The notes: generated from the sequence alone by a model not told the origin. A DNA stretch of 64,000 nt from Trichaptum fuscoviolaceum (GCA_910574455.1 CAJSYZ010000010.1:1330770-1394769), one strand, 5' to 3'. Counted from the first letter of the stretch, positions 10,635 through 24,376 are shown. Made by a program: numbers and translations.

Positions 10635-13600
10635 GCAGATCGGAGATGTGCACATGCTCCTGGGATGTGAATTGTGTTGCGTGAATGGGGCTGAGTGGAA
10701 CTAAATCACATCGGCATTGTAATAAAAGAAGAATCCACGAATACTGATAGAAGTGTATTGCATAGGTATAGATGGTTGTACGATGATCAGTACCATCTTT
10801 GATCATCTGTTATCATCTCGCCGAAGTTATAAACAGAGAGTGACTATCGATCAATCGACATGTCTTCCATAAGATAGCTCCCAAACAAGTTGCTCAATGG
10901 CGCTTAGCCGGTTCTCAGACGCCGGTCACCGAACAATTGGTTTTCGAACATCTCCAATTCCGTACGTTTTCTACATACAAAGTGAATACATGAGATTGAT
11001 CTGATGCATTTTTTAGAGGAAGCGCTGGTATGTAAGAGATATCAGAACGCAGAATTGATCAACAGGATTGGCAATTTCTTTAACACCACGAAAGATTTCA
11101 AAGTAATTGTTGATGTGAAGGGAGTCCCACATGATCCATCGGAATACCATTTTCCCAAGGGCATACATACGAGCTAAACCCCAGCAAAGACATTGTCATC
11201 GGCCCTGGCACCAAGGTAAACCGGCTTGGAGCAAACGTATATGGCCACAGAAAAATGGCTCCAAGCCTCCAACGTAAACTACGCCACAGATAGTAGGTCT
11301 AATATGGCACACTTAGTGAGCTGTGGGATGAGGTCGCCGAGCGTGTACGTGGCCTGCAAGTAGTTGGGTTCTTGGTAACCTATGGTTAAGCCGCAGCAGA
11401 CCTTCGCCGACCATCACCGAGCACTGCTTTGTAGTGGCTACATATGTATGGCTACAGAAGGATAGCCTTAAGCCTAGGTTACTTCTCGACTGGGCTGAGG
11501 AGCCTTGATTATGTTGAGGGACTCGGTTATTGCCTGAAGCTTCGTTAGGTGTTAGGTGGAGATATGCTGTAATATTCAAAATGAAGTTAATCTGTCAGCA
11601 CTGAATAGCAATGCTTCTGCGCCGGACTTTTCGAGATAAAGAAACCTGCTCAGTGGAAAGTGTCATCTCGAGATTGTAAGCAAAAGAATGAAAATGGACA
11701 AGCCTTACTATAGTTCCAGAGCTGGAGAGCCTGGAACCTTGTTCGGGTTTGTCAGTGGACTCCGAAGCCATCAAGTACAGTTATTGAGAACCAAGTTCCG
11801 CATTTGATCCTTTATAAAGATATTCTGGTCGCCATAGTCGCAGGTCTCCGACCGGGCTGGGCCCATGGTAGAAGCTTAACGGACAGTTTTCGCCTAGGAT
11901 GCGTCGCCTGAGAAAAGGCCCAGAGAACTCTCACTCGAGTGGTCCTTGCCCCACTACGCAGCGCCCTTCTGACCCGCCGGGGCCTTTGCGCCTCCCGGCA
12001 ATGTGTCGCCTATCTGCCGTTGGGTGGGAGTCTGGGAGAGCACAACGTCAGCTTGGGAGGGGGCGAAGACGAACGCCACGAATCTAGCTCATATATCTAG
12101 ATCCCGTGGGGGCATACCAAGCGATTCACAAGTCTCTAATAACACGACTTAATGTGAAGAAGTTATGTTGCGATTCCTTAAGGATGGTGGCGGTAAGTAA
12201 GTGATAGGCTCCCAAGGACATCGGCGGAGAGCTGAAGGTTATCGGCAACTTCCGGATGACGCTGAGAAATAAAGTTTATGTTTTAAAATATGTTATGGAC
12301 GTGCCATTCGCGGGCGGAACAGATGTTCAATTTTGTATGGGATGTCAAGGCTATGTCTAGGGGTAGCTTACACTCATAGCTCATTAGCGGCCGAAGACTC
12401 AATAGCAAATATGCAAAGACCGACCGGATAGAGGAGAAGAGCTTGGGCGATGGATAGTTTAGACCGGGAACTCCTGACAGTTATACAACATAGAATGGTG
12501 CCCAGATTGTAGGTGGGAGAAAGCGAAAGAGGAGTGAGCATATATTGGATGCGAGAGACACGAAGAATATACGCATCTGTGCCACTTAAAAACAACTTTA
12601 CAAAGTCTTAAATTTGGAATTTACTAGGGTGGCCAGCAGGCTGCTACCTATAGCCACATGAGATGTATGCTGGCGAGGAGTCGTCAGTAGAGGGAAGTGA
12701 CACATATATCACTAACCGCCTCAGTTCTGCTAGCATATACCCGGGGTGCAGCGACTCTATGCGGATACTACGTCGAATCATGTCACAAATACATATTATA
12801 ATAGCATAACTCACGTTCGGTGTGTGTACGGTCTTCCACAGAAGCTCAATCTGCCACAGCTGCAGTCTGGAGCTCCTAGGGGCGAGGGTAAATCCAGTGA
12901 TATAGGTTGAGATAGCACACAGAAAGGGAGGGCGACCAGTTACTCGAGGATGGGGCGCCTTACGAATAATGTCGAACATCAATATTTTATCCATTTCCTG
13001 TCCGTGATCGAGACAAAAAGCTAGGTGGCCAACTTTGACGACCGATATTCTAAGTGGCAAGAAGATAGATGAATGTTCGTTCCTTTTACAACGGTTACTG
13101 CTGTACTGTTGAGGTGTCGGATTATACTTCATAATCGGAGATGGGGGTGCCAGCTAGCACAGGTATTCTAAGCGAGCTCCGACCCATATTTAAGGCACCT
13201 TGACCACCATCAGAGGCTCCAAGGACACGCCGGAATGCTGTTCAAGGGCTTGCGTAGCTAGCGGCCTCGGTGCTACCATCATGCACCATTCGTACCGATG
13301 GCGATTATTGTCGACCGTCAATATAAGCAATAAATCGATTTATTCATATTTGAAATATGACAATAAGAGCACATGTAGGATGTCTGTCACAGTGAATATT
13401 TGTCGAGTCGAGCTGGCATTCGAGGTCAGACGGGGTATGGTCGACGGATGTCACCGCACATGATGCCCTGTTTGAAGGGGGGAGGGGAGAGGTGGGCGCC
13501 CAAAATTGTGCGTTCGGGTGCTGCCTGACAAAGGCCACCTAACTGTGGCTGGCACCTGATTCGCATCTGATTGCGCCGATGACGTTGAGTTGCGTGCTGT

Positions 13601-16600
13601 GAGTTACTACAAGCGTTCGAACACCTGCTCTGCTCCACATGCACCAGAAGTATGAGCGTGATTTATTCCGCTTGAGCTCCTTCGTCACGCGAAGACAAAT
13701 TAAGACTAGAGAAACAAGACCGGAGGCGTTACGCAGGGCTACAGGCCCTCATAGGCTAGAGACAAGGAGTGCCGACTTTACCGGCCGATCAGACCCGTCA
13801 ACGGGTGGGAAGAGCAACGATACGAGAAAGAGCATACGAGCGCCGTCTGCGGCCGCCCCCCTCGGTCTTCGACTTCAGGTGCTAGACAAAACGCCAAAAC
13901 CAAGGCGTAAGACTCATACAGTAAGTTGCACGGCACAGAGGCCTACTGAAATGAGTGTAACAGCCCCTCGCCGACACCCGGAAGCCTCGCTTGGTCTGGA
14001 GTGGTACGCAATTGCGACCCTTCTGGCGTTGGGCGCCGTGACAGATTCAGAGCTAGGTAGAATAGAATACCTAGGCTGGAGGTACGAGTGGCCGATGTAT
14101 GTGCTAGGCGACGAACGTCGGTGGCGAGTAAAGCCTTAGCAGGACCTGTTAGGCCATCGAGGGGTACCAGGCCATTCCACGTCAGCGCGCAGTTTAAAAG
14201 CGGACTTTGTGCCCGCCTATCATGCCTCTAAGCATAGCCGTTGATCGGCGATGGCGAACAAGAGAAACAAGAGAAAATTCGTGAAGAGAAAAGGGCCGAC
14301 GGCGCGATACAGTTACGCGCGCTTGTCTGGCAGGTGTCTGAGAAGCGACTGATGAGGTGTCCGGTCAGACTGATATGCTAACGAGCCCGAAGCTCGAGTG
14401 GGCATGTAGACGAGTCGTCTACTAGTAGCGAGCGGAGGTGAATGTGGGACATGTGTGCTCTTTGTTGATGGACTTGATGGTTGTCTGACGGGTTGTCACT
14501 AGGAGGCCTCCTTAGGTACGCCACCTGAATAGAAAGCGGCACGTAGGTCGTTTTATAATATTCTTCGAGAACATTGAGCGTAGACGACAGAGAAAACATT
14601 TTATCCTTGAGCCGTTATACCGTGTTGCGTCGTTGCGGACATCTGAAACGCGATATTGCCGTTACGTGATTTTGCAGGAATGAATGTAGGGGGAAAGAGG
14701 ACTAGTTTGATTACGAGTTTGAACGGGCAAGTGCAGTGTATAGGGGCCGAAGTGAGCCGAAGTGAGCCCACAATTAGGTGACCAGGAGTGCATGCGCTCT
14801 GGAGTACGCCGTCGCCAAGGGAGTTAGGCTCTGCATTTTTGCTGAAAGAGACAACGACTCCAAATATTTGGCGTTGCCTATGGAGAAGCAGTGCCAATAC
14901 CGTATCCGCACAACGTCGTTAATGGAGCCTGAAATATTATACCGGTTGAGTCATCCTTGAAAGCCCAATATCCAAATGCACACCGAAGAATGATGAGGGG
15001 CTGAGAGCGGTAAAGCGCTTTTAAATGAGAAGCACACGGCACCATTATCAATGGGGATGGCGGTCCTGGGTCTCGGAGTCCTGAGATCTCTTTTTCCGGC
15101 GGACTGCCAGCTGTTTGTTTGTGTATGCGGCTTTGTCTCTGCGACTAAACTTCGGTGTGCGAATTGCGCGCCGGCTTACTGGTCGATCAATTCGAACATA
15201 TGTTCTGCGCGCGCTCCTGTAGGACTTTAATACTGCAGCGTCTGAGTCAGAACACGCGCACGTACCGTGACTAGGAAGGCCCGACCGTTCTACAAAATTT
15301 CTGAGGATAATGGGCGTCATGCAGCGTCAGGCCTTCTTTCGAGTCAATCGACGCACCCGCGGAAATTAGGCGGCCGCACTGCCCTGCCAGACGGCGTCTC
15401 CTATTATCTTGATAGTGGGCTCTTCTGGTGCAGGCTTCCCCCACAGAGCTGTGCATGTGCAGTCATATGCTCTTTATCTGGGCCCGCGCCTGGATGGGGA
15501 TGGTCTGGGAAGGCCATAGCCTCCTCGCTGTGCCCGAGGACAAGGCTGCGCAGAGCCTCAACGAATATCCACAAAAACAGTGTTTTTCAGTCCGTTAATA
15601 TCGTAGACGACTTACCGCCGAAGAACGAAAGCGAGATGAGCCTTCTGGAGGGCTGTTCGGTCAGATGAAACGAAAGGTGGTTACGCCCCAAGGAACAAGC
15701 ACCAAATACAATGTCCAAATTAGGCTGCAAACCTCTGGATTGAGTCAGCCTAAATCCAAATAATCCGAGAGAAATGGACGCCCATATCCGCATCCATTTA
15801 TATCCTTGCCTTTAGCGGAATATCCACAGCCCAAAGTGCGTGATCGGTCTCTGGCTCGAATGATTCGAACCATTGAACTCTGCTTCTCTGGCGCCGCTGG
15901 AATGTTTATAGTCGCTATATAAAAGTGCCTGCTGGCCGTATTCTTGATCTGCCTGCTGCCTTTACGTTATGCCTGATGTTCTGGCAAGAAGCGTAGAGCG
16001 AAATCTAGGGGAGGAATACGGGGTGCTGTGTACTTACTTGGTAGGTAGTATATGTGTGTACGTTGGGGGACTGAGTCACCCACGCACGACTCGGGCTGGG
16101 ACGTAGGGGACACGGAGGCTTGTCACAGCCTCTGCCCACGGTAGCGAGCTGGTGTCGTTTCGTGCAGGACGTGAGGCAGGTTGCATTTGTCGATGAATGC
16201 ACGTCACTAGGCAGGTATAAGCACGCGCGGGGGCTCATTGTCCTCCGAGCTGCCATGGTGTGAGGGGGAGTACAAAGAAAGACGTATTAGACTGTGCGAC
16301 AGGCAGCAACAGGAGGCTTAAGAATTGCGGTGGCTCGCCGCGTGGGCCGACCTCAAGCTCGAGGCGCCGAAGAAGGCAGGAACTGAACGTGGATCAGGCT
16401 GCTTCCATTACCGAAATGCAAAGTGCGAGGGAACCGACAAACGCTAAACGACAGGGGGTCCGATGGTGGTGGTGAGTGTGGTATATCTTAGTCGTAGATA
16501 CTTATGAACGGGCCATAGATAAGAGTGAATCGGACAAAGATCTGAGTGTGGTGTTCTCGACAGGTCGAAGAGTGCCGAGAGTGCGGGTTGTATTGACTAT

Positions 16601-16966
16601 TATAAAACACTACAAATCAGAACCGTCTTTCAGTCTGCCTGGGAACGCACGCAGGCTGATGATCTAATTCAGTCGTCCTCTTCCGGCGTGCTCATGCAAA
16701 CCCCTGAAATGCAAAAAGGCTAGGGTTCAGTCTATTAATTAAAATACCTCCGCCCAATCACAGCTCGATCAGAGATCGGGCTTCAGCCTGAGGGTCCTGT
16801 TGTTGTATAGTCGTTCGTTTGTTTGGCGCAGTTTTTCCCATCCACTTTACTAGTTCAACCCACCCGGATTTGTAGACCCATCGAATGCTCCACCCTCTGC
16901 TACCAGACTCCTTCTTGTCCCTTGTCCCTCACCTCTGCGAGCTTGTCCCTTGCCTTCCACTCATCC
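10635..16966. other. 6.3-kb gene-free region
   Basis: I see no recognisable protein, RNA gene or long repeat in this stretch. A short frame ending at about 11178 (LINRIGNFFNTTKDFKVIVD, then VKGVPHDPSEYHF) has ordinary amino-acid composition and may be a relic exon. The longest frame (13639-14139, 166 codons) is basic and low in structure and looks like chance in GC-rich DNA. No terminal repeats frame the region. Confidence 0.5.
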
Positions 16967-17773
16967 ATGGCGACTGCCATCGCGTCTCCCTCGATTTTCT
17001 CGCGTCCATGCAAGCGCCGCCGCACCGCGACCTCCGTCCTTGCGGGCGACTTCGACCCGCGGCCGCCACGCGACGTGTTGACCAGCTTGCTCAACGGCGT
17101 CAGCCCGTACAAACCCATCGAAGGCGATGTCGAGGAGCGGAAGAAGCGGAAGGAGGAGAGGAGGGCGCGTGATCGGGAGCAGAAGCGCATCAAGAGGCAG
17201 CAGGAGCGCGCAGAACGAGGTCCAGATGTGGCGCGTAGACAAAGCCTTGGGGTCAGTGCAGTAGCATCTGCCAGCGGCCAGTCTACGCCTTCGCGCGCGA
17301 CGCCAATAGTGAACAACAGCACCTCATCTTTCTGGCGCACTCGCGGACCTGTGGTTCAGGCCGAGAGGTCCGTGTCGCCGTCACCGCCCCCCGACTTCTA
17401 CAACCCCCCAACCCCCGGGCCCTCGATCGCATCCACCACGTCTCGTACATCATCCAAAAGGCCCCATACACCAGACGACGGCGTCTCGCTGTTCGACCAC
17501 TCGATGGGCTCCCCCCCGCTGTTCGAGGAGCAGAAACCGCGTAGGAAGCGCGTCGCGACGCGTAAGGGCTGGAAAGGCTGGGTTGAGGGATCCCCTCCGC
17601 CGTCGGACAAATTGATCAACCTTGACTCAGCCCCTGTCATGCGCGAGAGAAGGCTACGCAGTGGGAAAAATTTCGATGCCATCTCAGAAGGGCAGGATAC
17701 ATGGGTCAACCCAGGTAAGATTGTGGTTTGCTTGTTACTACAGTTGACTGATCCAGCTGTAACCCTGTCTTAG
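16967..17773 (+). CDS. Hypothetical basic, disordered protein
   Basis: The ATG at 16967 gives 268 codons unspliced, or 254 aa if the 42-nt GT-AG segment 17715-17756 is an intron; both keep the same ending (AVTLS). The start was chosen because the residues before it read like pyrimidine-rich leader. The N-terminus has a KRRR cluster, followed by VLTSLLNGVSPYKPIEGD and a highly charged Lys/Arg/Glu helix (about residues 60-90, EERKKRKEERRARDREQKR) able to form a coiled coil or nuclear-localisation segment. The rest is Ser/Pro/Thr-rich with a second basic patch (KPRRKRVATRKGWKGW). I do not recognise a family. A nuclear role is a guess from the basic patches only. Confidence 0.6.
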   Translation: MATAIASPSIFSRPCKRRRTATSVLAGDFDPRPPRDVLTSLLNGVSPYKPIEGDVEERKKRKEERRARDREQKRIKRQQERAERGPDVARRQSLGVSAVASASGQSTPSRATPIVNNSTSSFWRTRGPVVQAERSVSPSPPPDFYNPPTPGPSIASTTSRTSSKRPHTPDDGVSLFDHSMGSPPLFEEQKPRRKRVATRKGWKGWVEGSPPPSDKLINLDSAPVMRERRLRSGKNFDAISEGQDTWVNPGKIVVCLLLQLTDPAVTLS

Positions 17774-19221
17774 ATCACTAAACCTCTTAACTATTCTAAA
17801 CGCCGAAGCTTCGCTTGATTTACTTATCACTCTACTCATTGGATCTGTGGCTGTTGGTTTTGCAATAATTTCATTTTCTAGTCAGTGGTTGCATTAACTC
17901 AATTTATATGTGGCGATATCTTTTCTCATCCAACCTATGCGCAACTGCTGTGTGTACAATACTACCTTCTAGGGCTCTTCCTTTCCTTGCGCCACGAAAC
18001 GATCTCCATTCATTGCTTAGAACTGTCTTGCTATCTTCTTTCTTAGCTACCTACTGTTGTCGCTGTTGTTGATACCCTTAATGACATTGTGAAGTTTGTG
18101 CCTTTGTCAACTGAGATGACGTGCAGCGGTGCTTATGTGCTTCAACCATTCCATCATTCAATTTACCAGAGATGCTGAATCGGCGGTTGTTATTACTGAT
18201 GATGCGCGCTGATGCTTGATCCGGAATGGCTCTCACTGTCCATCTGACAAGCTACTGGACATTTCCTGTGACGTGCAATCCCTGTCGTAGCTAGTCTTTA
18301 GCTAAAGAAGGGCCCAAACTCGCCTCCCGCCGTGACCATAGATTTTTGGGAGGAGACTGCGAAGCGCAGTGCGCAGTGTACGAGAATGCTCTGGAATGCA
18401 TATACTCGGGCGTAAACTTCGGCGGAGCCCGGCAATGCTTTGTTGGTGGCCAGATTAGTCTACTCGATCTTCTCACGATCTCGCTTAGGACTGACCGAAG
18501 CCCCAGCCGGACGCTTCTCCGGAGCCAAACCTTAATTTGAGTTTGGGTCTACTGGTCGAAAACAGCAATTCAGTTCTTTTTTTACGTTTCCGGTCACACG
18601 CACACTGGCGGTGTGACAGGGCTTAGTTCCCTTTTCTCTTTTTACTTCCTTCTTTCGCCTCTTTACATCCTCAAAGAGCGTAAGGTCGCCGCTCTCCCTT
18701 GACTGGCTCTCTTCTGGTTATCTGGTGAAAGACACTAGCAGACGACCTCTGAAAAGGTCGAAGGACTAGAGAACTTGAACTTGGCTTCGGTCGCAACCGG
18801 TTGTGCTGGTGTATTTTTTCGCATGTTGAACCGGCGTTCCCTTGTTACCTGAAAAAAACGGAGCCAAGTTTTGTCACGCCCATCAAGTACAATAAACAAC
18901 AATCCATTGCGAACTATTTCAACATAATACATTTCAATCAGCTGATAGGGGCTTCGTATCTCAGCAGATCTATCCTCACCTTCCTGCGACGACGCTATTG
19001 TCGTGCTCTTCTCAGAAGACGTTGGTCTGACCGAGCTTCGCGCTAGGCACTGACAGACAGCAAGCGGAGCGCAAGTAGCCTCGAACTGCCGCCTCCACTC
19101 ACGCCTGGCCTTCCGTAGTCTCCGTAGCCTCCTCTCTTGGACGGCTGCTAGTTTACCGCCTGATAAGCAACACCGGTCGTGCCGCACAGAAGGGAACAAG
19201 TAACAATCAAATTTACCCTAG
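17774..19221. other. Intergenic stretch
   Basis: AT-rich 3' flank of the previous gene, then mixed sequence. A minus-strand frame at 18735-19199 (154 codons) is Arg-rich without recognisable motifs and overlaps the promoter side of the next gene; it is not supported. Confidence 0.4.
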
Positions 19222-21488
19222 ATGGCGCAGAGCCTGGCGTCCCTCGCGTTGCCGGCGCCGCCTTCGTGGTACCCGGGTCACATGCGGCAGTTCGTCCGGA
19301 CGCTCCCCGCCCTCCTTAGCCGCACCGACGTCGTCCTCGAACTGCGTGACGCGCGCCTCCCGCTCACCAGCATCAATGGCACCTTTGAAGGTGGGTAACT
19401 CTCCTCGCAAATCGCCAATTCACTTTATTTTTCCTCGTCCATATTTTTTTCGCATCTCGCAGATGCCTTCCTATCCATGAGATGGAAGCGTTCCCGTGAG
19501 ATTCCATCTCTCGCCCTCTATGCCTTTTTCACAGTCAGCGATGATCACAACCAGTCAGCTGGACATTTGAGCTGCTCGGAGGCCCTCGAGATCTCGAAAA
19601 GGGTCAGATGTGCCCGCGTCGAGGCTTTCATATGTTCCTAAATAATCTTACGAATGAGGAATGCGCATACGATTCCTTGACTTCGAACTCTGTGTTCTGT
19701 TCGGAACAAAACAGTGGCTATGTTTCAGATGCAAGCAGTAGATCTATTCCCGCGGCGTTGTAACCTCGCCCCTCTTTCATCTTTCCCCCCTCGCACACGC
19801 GATTATTGGGTCGCTCCCTTTCTCGCTGTCGTATCCGACAGGTTTCATTAATTCACCCAAATCCTTTAACTTAAGGGGCAAAGCTCAAATACATTTTAAT
19901 TTGTTTAGGGGTGTTACAGAAGTGGAGACATGAGCGTCGACGGCTCGCGGAAGCCTTCGTGGCGTCAGGCACCAGTCCTACAGGCAGCACTGCGGGTCCT
20001 TCGCTCAAAGGCCACTCCTCCCTGGTGACAGAGCGGATAGTTGTCATGAACAAGCGCGACTTGGTCGCAGAGTGGGGAATAGAGGTTGGTCGCGATTCGC
20101 TGTCGCCCTTCTTTGATCGAGAGCTGACAAGACGTTCACTAATTTTCAAAGCCATTCCGACGAGCCATGGAGACCCGGTTTCCGGACCAAAGAGTCATAT
20201 TCGCCTCGTGGAACCGACCAAGAGATGTTAAAAACCTGCATGAAATGATCGTGAGTACGTTGTCCGCCATGTGCACCTGCAAGCTGTCTCAATTGCCCTT
20301 TTCTTCGGACATCTTCTGACATTGTTCTCATTCGTTCTCGCAGACATCGCGCGCGACCACGCGCACATCTCCAATGAGCTGAACGTCCTTGTCGTCGGCA
20401 TGCCCAACGTGGGCAAGTCTACCTTACTCAACGCCTTGCGGAACATGGGTATACCTGGACGTCAGTAGGCACACCGTCATCGTATGTCATAGCTACGCCG
20501 TGTTCCGCTGACTAAAAATGTTCTGTTGCGCAGCTACTGCGAAGGCCTTACGGACGTCAGCACACCCTGGCCTTACGAGAGCACTCTCTACAAGGCTGAA
20601 ATTATCGCAAGACCCATTGGTCTATTCGTTTGACTCCCCTGGCGTAATGTTACCGTTCCTGGGGAAAGGTGATCTCGGTGCGGAGAGAGGGATTAAGCTG
20701 GCTCTAATTGGTAGGACTGCAAGTAGCTTGTCTTTACTGTTATCTAACACTTTATTCATCACAGCCGGGATAAGGAATGGACTTTACAGCGAAGACACTC
20801 TCGCACAGTATTTGTTATACAGACTCAATCTTCTCAACCCTCACGGTACGCTATTTTTCATCTCATATTGCTTGCTCTACTTGAACAAATTTTAATTGCT
20901 ACAGCACCCGCGTACCTTTCCATCCTTCCGCCAGAATCGGAGCCGACAGACGATGTGTATATATTTCTCGACAGTTTAGCACGGAGACTAAGTATGCTGA
21001 AGCGAGGCGGCGAGCGTGACATCGAGCGTGCGGCAGCGTGGTTCGTCAAGTGGTGGCGGGAGGGTGGGTGTGCTATTTCTGCAGACGCACAGTTCTGGAA
21101 CTACGAGCCTCCTGCACCCCAAATCCCTGCTCGCTCGGGCCTAGATGAAACTGGATATGCTCCCGGTGCGCCGTCGCAATCCGGTCCTATTATTGGTGCG
21201 TCTGGCAAGCAACGTGGCGGCTGGGGCTTCGACTTCCAATGGGAGATGGATCCCAGCGACGTGGCCATAGCGCGTGCGGACTCGACCGGCTCAGAAGCAC
21301 AGAAACTCATCCAAAGGGAGATGGAGCGGGTCTTTGATAAGTACATCGTCCGCGAGCGAGAGGAAAGAGAGAGCGTTGACAGTATCTCGACGACTCAGCA
21401 AAAGAAAAAGGTGAAGGAGGAGAAGAGGGCGAAGAGGGAGAAGAGGATACAGAAGTTGCTGGCTGAGCGACGAGCTGGAAAACGATGA
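19222..21488 (+). CDS. MTG1: Mitochondrial ribosome-associated GTPase MTG1 (YlqF/RbgA family)
   Basis: A circularly permuted GTPase that assists large-subunit assembly of the mitochondrial ribosome at the inner membrane. Seven exons make 468 aa: 19222-19390, 19909-20084, 20152-20254, 20344-20460, 20534-20710, 20765-20845, 20905-21488. The N-terminal WYPGHMRQFVRTLP and VVLELRDARLPLTS are typical of the family. The permuted motif order is clear: G4 NKRD (about 104-107) precedes G1 GMPNVGKST (about 168-176), followed by the G2 region and G3 DSPG (about 222-225). The C-terminus is a Lys/Glu/Arg-rich tail (KKKVKEEKRAKREKR). The first intron is 518 nt, far longer than the others. No strong transit peptide is obvious, although the N-terminus is Arg-containing and short. 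Confidence 0.95.
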
Positions 21489-23748
21489 GCTTTTTTTTTT
21501 GAATATTTGACTCCACTCGCTATCCCTGTGATCACCTACATTACGTCTTTTGTTATCATACAGCAGCTAAATCTCTCATCCTGAAGTTCACGGAATTGAA
21601 TTGGCATGCTGTTGAGGTACACAGTCGGTTCGGCCCGAAAGAACCAGGAATAAGCGAGACGTGTCGATCACACTTGGTAAATCGTTTATCTTAGGTAATA
21701 AGTAAGTTACCAAATAGAGCACATTCTCGTCGATCAATCTGTGGTAAACAGACGAAACATACGAATCATCGAATTACTTGGCAGCTTGAGATAGAGAGCG
21801 GGATGAATCCTTAATCTATATACAGTCTTTAAGTGAGATAGTCCTTGGGCTTGAATTGTAAACATCCAAGCAACACATGATATGGTTATATTGACTATGA
21901 ATCAATGAAATGTGAAATGTTAATAATGTCTCTTCAGTCGCAACTGGTTTCGGATAGATAAGTCATCCGCAGCACTATATTACTCTTATCACTCTCGCTC
22001 TCATATACAGAAGTACAACAAAGTCAACGAACAAGACTAAGTAAAATCTTTCCTCATGATGACTTATGGCAGAACTCTAAGGGGAAAAAACATATGATTA
22101 CATCGAGGGATCCTGTAGCAAGCTGCACTGCCTGCTCCTACGGTATCTCTGTGATAGCTGACTACTTGTAGCAACCGAATAACCTGTCTATGCGATTATG
22201 GACATGTGTGATTTATTAATTCAAGATCTTAACATTGTGGCTCCGACTCGGAATTTGCCGGGATAAGTAGTGTGACTGCTTCCCCAGCTGCTCATAAATT
22301 AGGACCAGCGAGTTTACACATGACCTACGTGCAAAAGTCTGCCGGATAAAACGGATGGGCCGGCTTCAAATACCCAGCCAACTGTCTGGAATCTTAGGTT
22401 AAATGCGGCAAAGTATCGGAACTGCGTATGAGGCTTCGTGCTGTGCATCAAACTTCCGCCCTCATATCAAACTTCTTGAGAACACTACGGAAATACTTTT
22501 GTACGGAGAAGCAACATAGCTACTCCCCTGAGGTACCAGAATTATATTGTATAGCATTGTGGCTCATATCTTGGACCCTATATGCACAGTGAGTGCCTAT
22601 ATGTATATGTATGTAGCTTCTACCATAAGCCCCTTTCCTCATAATCTCTGCCATTGCCTTACGAGGCAGACAAAAGTATATGCAAGCTAACTAGTAGTGG
22701 GAAGAGAGAAGTCCGCGGATTGAATACTCTGGTTCATGGGCGCTGGGCTGTAATCGCCTGACTGATCGGATGAAAGACGATGACTCGGGCAGTTGTTCCC
22801 AGGCCGCCCTCCTGGTATTCTTCGCATACAATAGCAAACTTTGAATTATGAGAGAAAGCTTCTAGCTCACATGCAGCAGTGAGCGTACTTCTTAGACAAC
22901 AGCCTCCATAAGCGAGCATCGTTTGAGCATAGCCTTGTGTTCTTAGAAGTCAAGTTAGCATTATATGTACATGTATCTCAATCTGATATATATCACAGCC
23001 TTTTGTCAATATAAACGGAGAGATTATTAAAGCCATCCCTATAACGAGGCTGTGCCAGGTCTTCTGAGAAGGAAGGCCGTGAGGCTCACTCTGATATTTA
23101 TTTCTGATTCATATACTCAAGAAGACAGACAACTACATAAGTGTTTCGTCTAGTTGTTATATTTGAGAACAAGTTGGAATAAGTTTTGATATTTGATGGG
23201 CATGGTGTTCTTCGCCATATCTCGTCCAATTGAGCATTATTTTGGCATATACATAGATAGTGACAGCGTTCTCAAACATGAGTAAACTCAAAGTGCTAAG
23301 CTAAGGAAAGAAATCACTATTCATTGAAGAAGGGGTGACAGAAGACTGGCAACAATGCAGGACATTACCGTCACTTATTTCGGAGATAGATAGTCGAAAC
23401 AGTGGGACAACGCCGGCAGGCAGGTTGACAATTTGCTGATGAAGCGGAAATGAAGGAGATGTTTAATTCATCAGTGAGTGGTTGATAGAAGCAGATGACA
23501 TGTGTATGAACCGCCGGTCCGATGACGCAAGTGACGAAGATTCGCTTGTATGTATCAACGTTTGAGACCTTCAATTGCGGACAGTCGGACATCCGCAAGA
23601 CAAGCCCATCTGATGAGTGTGTCTGATAGGTTGAGCTCAATCAAGCATAGAATGAGGGATGACGTAAACAATAGTTAACACGTTGGTACAGATCTGCGTA
23701 CAACATGCTGGGAAAAGTGATTAAGTAGCTGATTGTGCACTGCGTCAA
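21489..23748. other. 2.3-kb AT-rich intergenic stretch
   Basis: No supported gene. A minus-strand frame at 23371-23640 (89 codons) has Cys residues near its end but no motif I can name, and no homologous neighbour. Confidence 0.4.
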
Positions 23749-24376
23749 TCAGTTCGTTTTCCGCATTGCAGCTGCCTGGGAGACAGTCGCCTGCCACCAG
23801 AAGACAAAGCCGAGGCTGAGGAAGCCATGTGCACCACCCCAAAGCACTTCGGGCGTAACCTTGTAACTGTGTAGATGTTTTGAAGAAGTGGGGAGTGAGT
23901 TTGGGTTTGAATGAATGACGTATATAAAGAGACGCACGCTTCCAAGAGAGTTCCGAGCGTGTGCGGGATAAAACGCGGGGCTTGGAAGAGAATGGTTGAA
24001 ACCACGCAGTGGTAAACGGTGAGGCCTATAGCAAGCCCGCGCTTGCCGGGTAAGAATTCTATTAAGATTCAGATGAATATGCTTCGGATATGACGAAAAG
24101 GATGTAACTTTAAGAGCGCACCAGGAAGGGGATAGCACAACAAAGCGGCAACGCAGGTTCCTAACGATAACGCGGCGTATAGCTACGCGAGCGAGCCATA
24201 TCTAATTAACGAACGTGCTTCATTTGGTAGGAAAAGAAGACAACACATACCTTGAGCATCACAAGTGTCGTATTATTTAGATCCAAGAACGGCAAGTTCG
24301 CGGGAGACCAGATTCCTTGGATAGCGAGTGGAATCTCAAGCGCGATGTGCATGAGAAAGACCGCCGAGCTGTTCAT
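23749..24376 (-). CDS. Small four-helix membrane protein, unknown family
   Basis: Four exons join in one frame (141 aa): 24251-24376, 24122-24182, 23938-24058, 23749-23866; every junction is a standard GT-AG. Four hydrophobic segments are visible at roughly residues 4-22, 39-61, 72-95 and 110-130, the last containing GGAHGFLSLGFVFWWQA. The N-terminus MNSSAVFLMHIALEIP may be a signal anchor. The short loops carry PG, RG and HTLG turns. I do not recognise the family, but coding potential is well supported because splicing alone restores a frame across four separately open blocks. It is divergent with the kinase gene, with 438 bp between the start codons. Confidence 0.7.

Noticed and set aside
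13639..14139. Plus-strand frame of 166 codons in the gene-free block
   Set aside because: No recognisable motif, Arg-rich, no splice-linked neighbours; expected by chance in GC-rich DNA.
15840..15900. Possible tRNA T-arm (minus strand, GGTTCGAATC)
   Set aside because: No acceptor, D or anticodon stem can be folded around it.
18735..19199. Minus-strand frame of 154 codons upstream of MTG1
   Set aside because: No motif; covers the probable promoter of MTG1.
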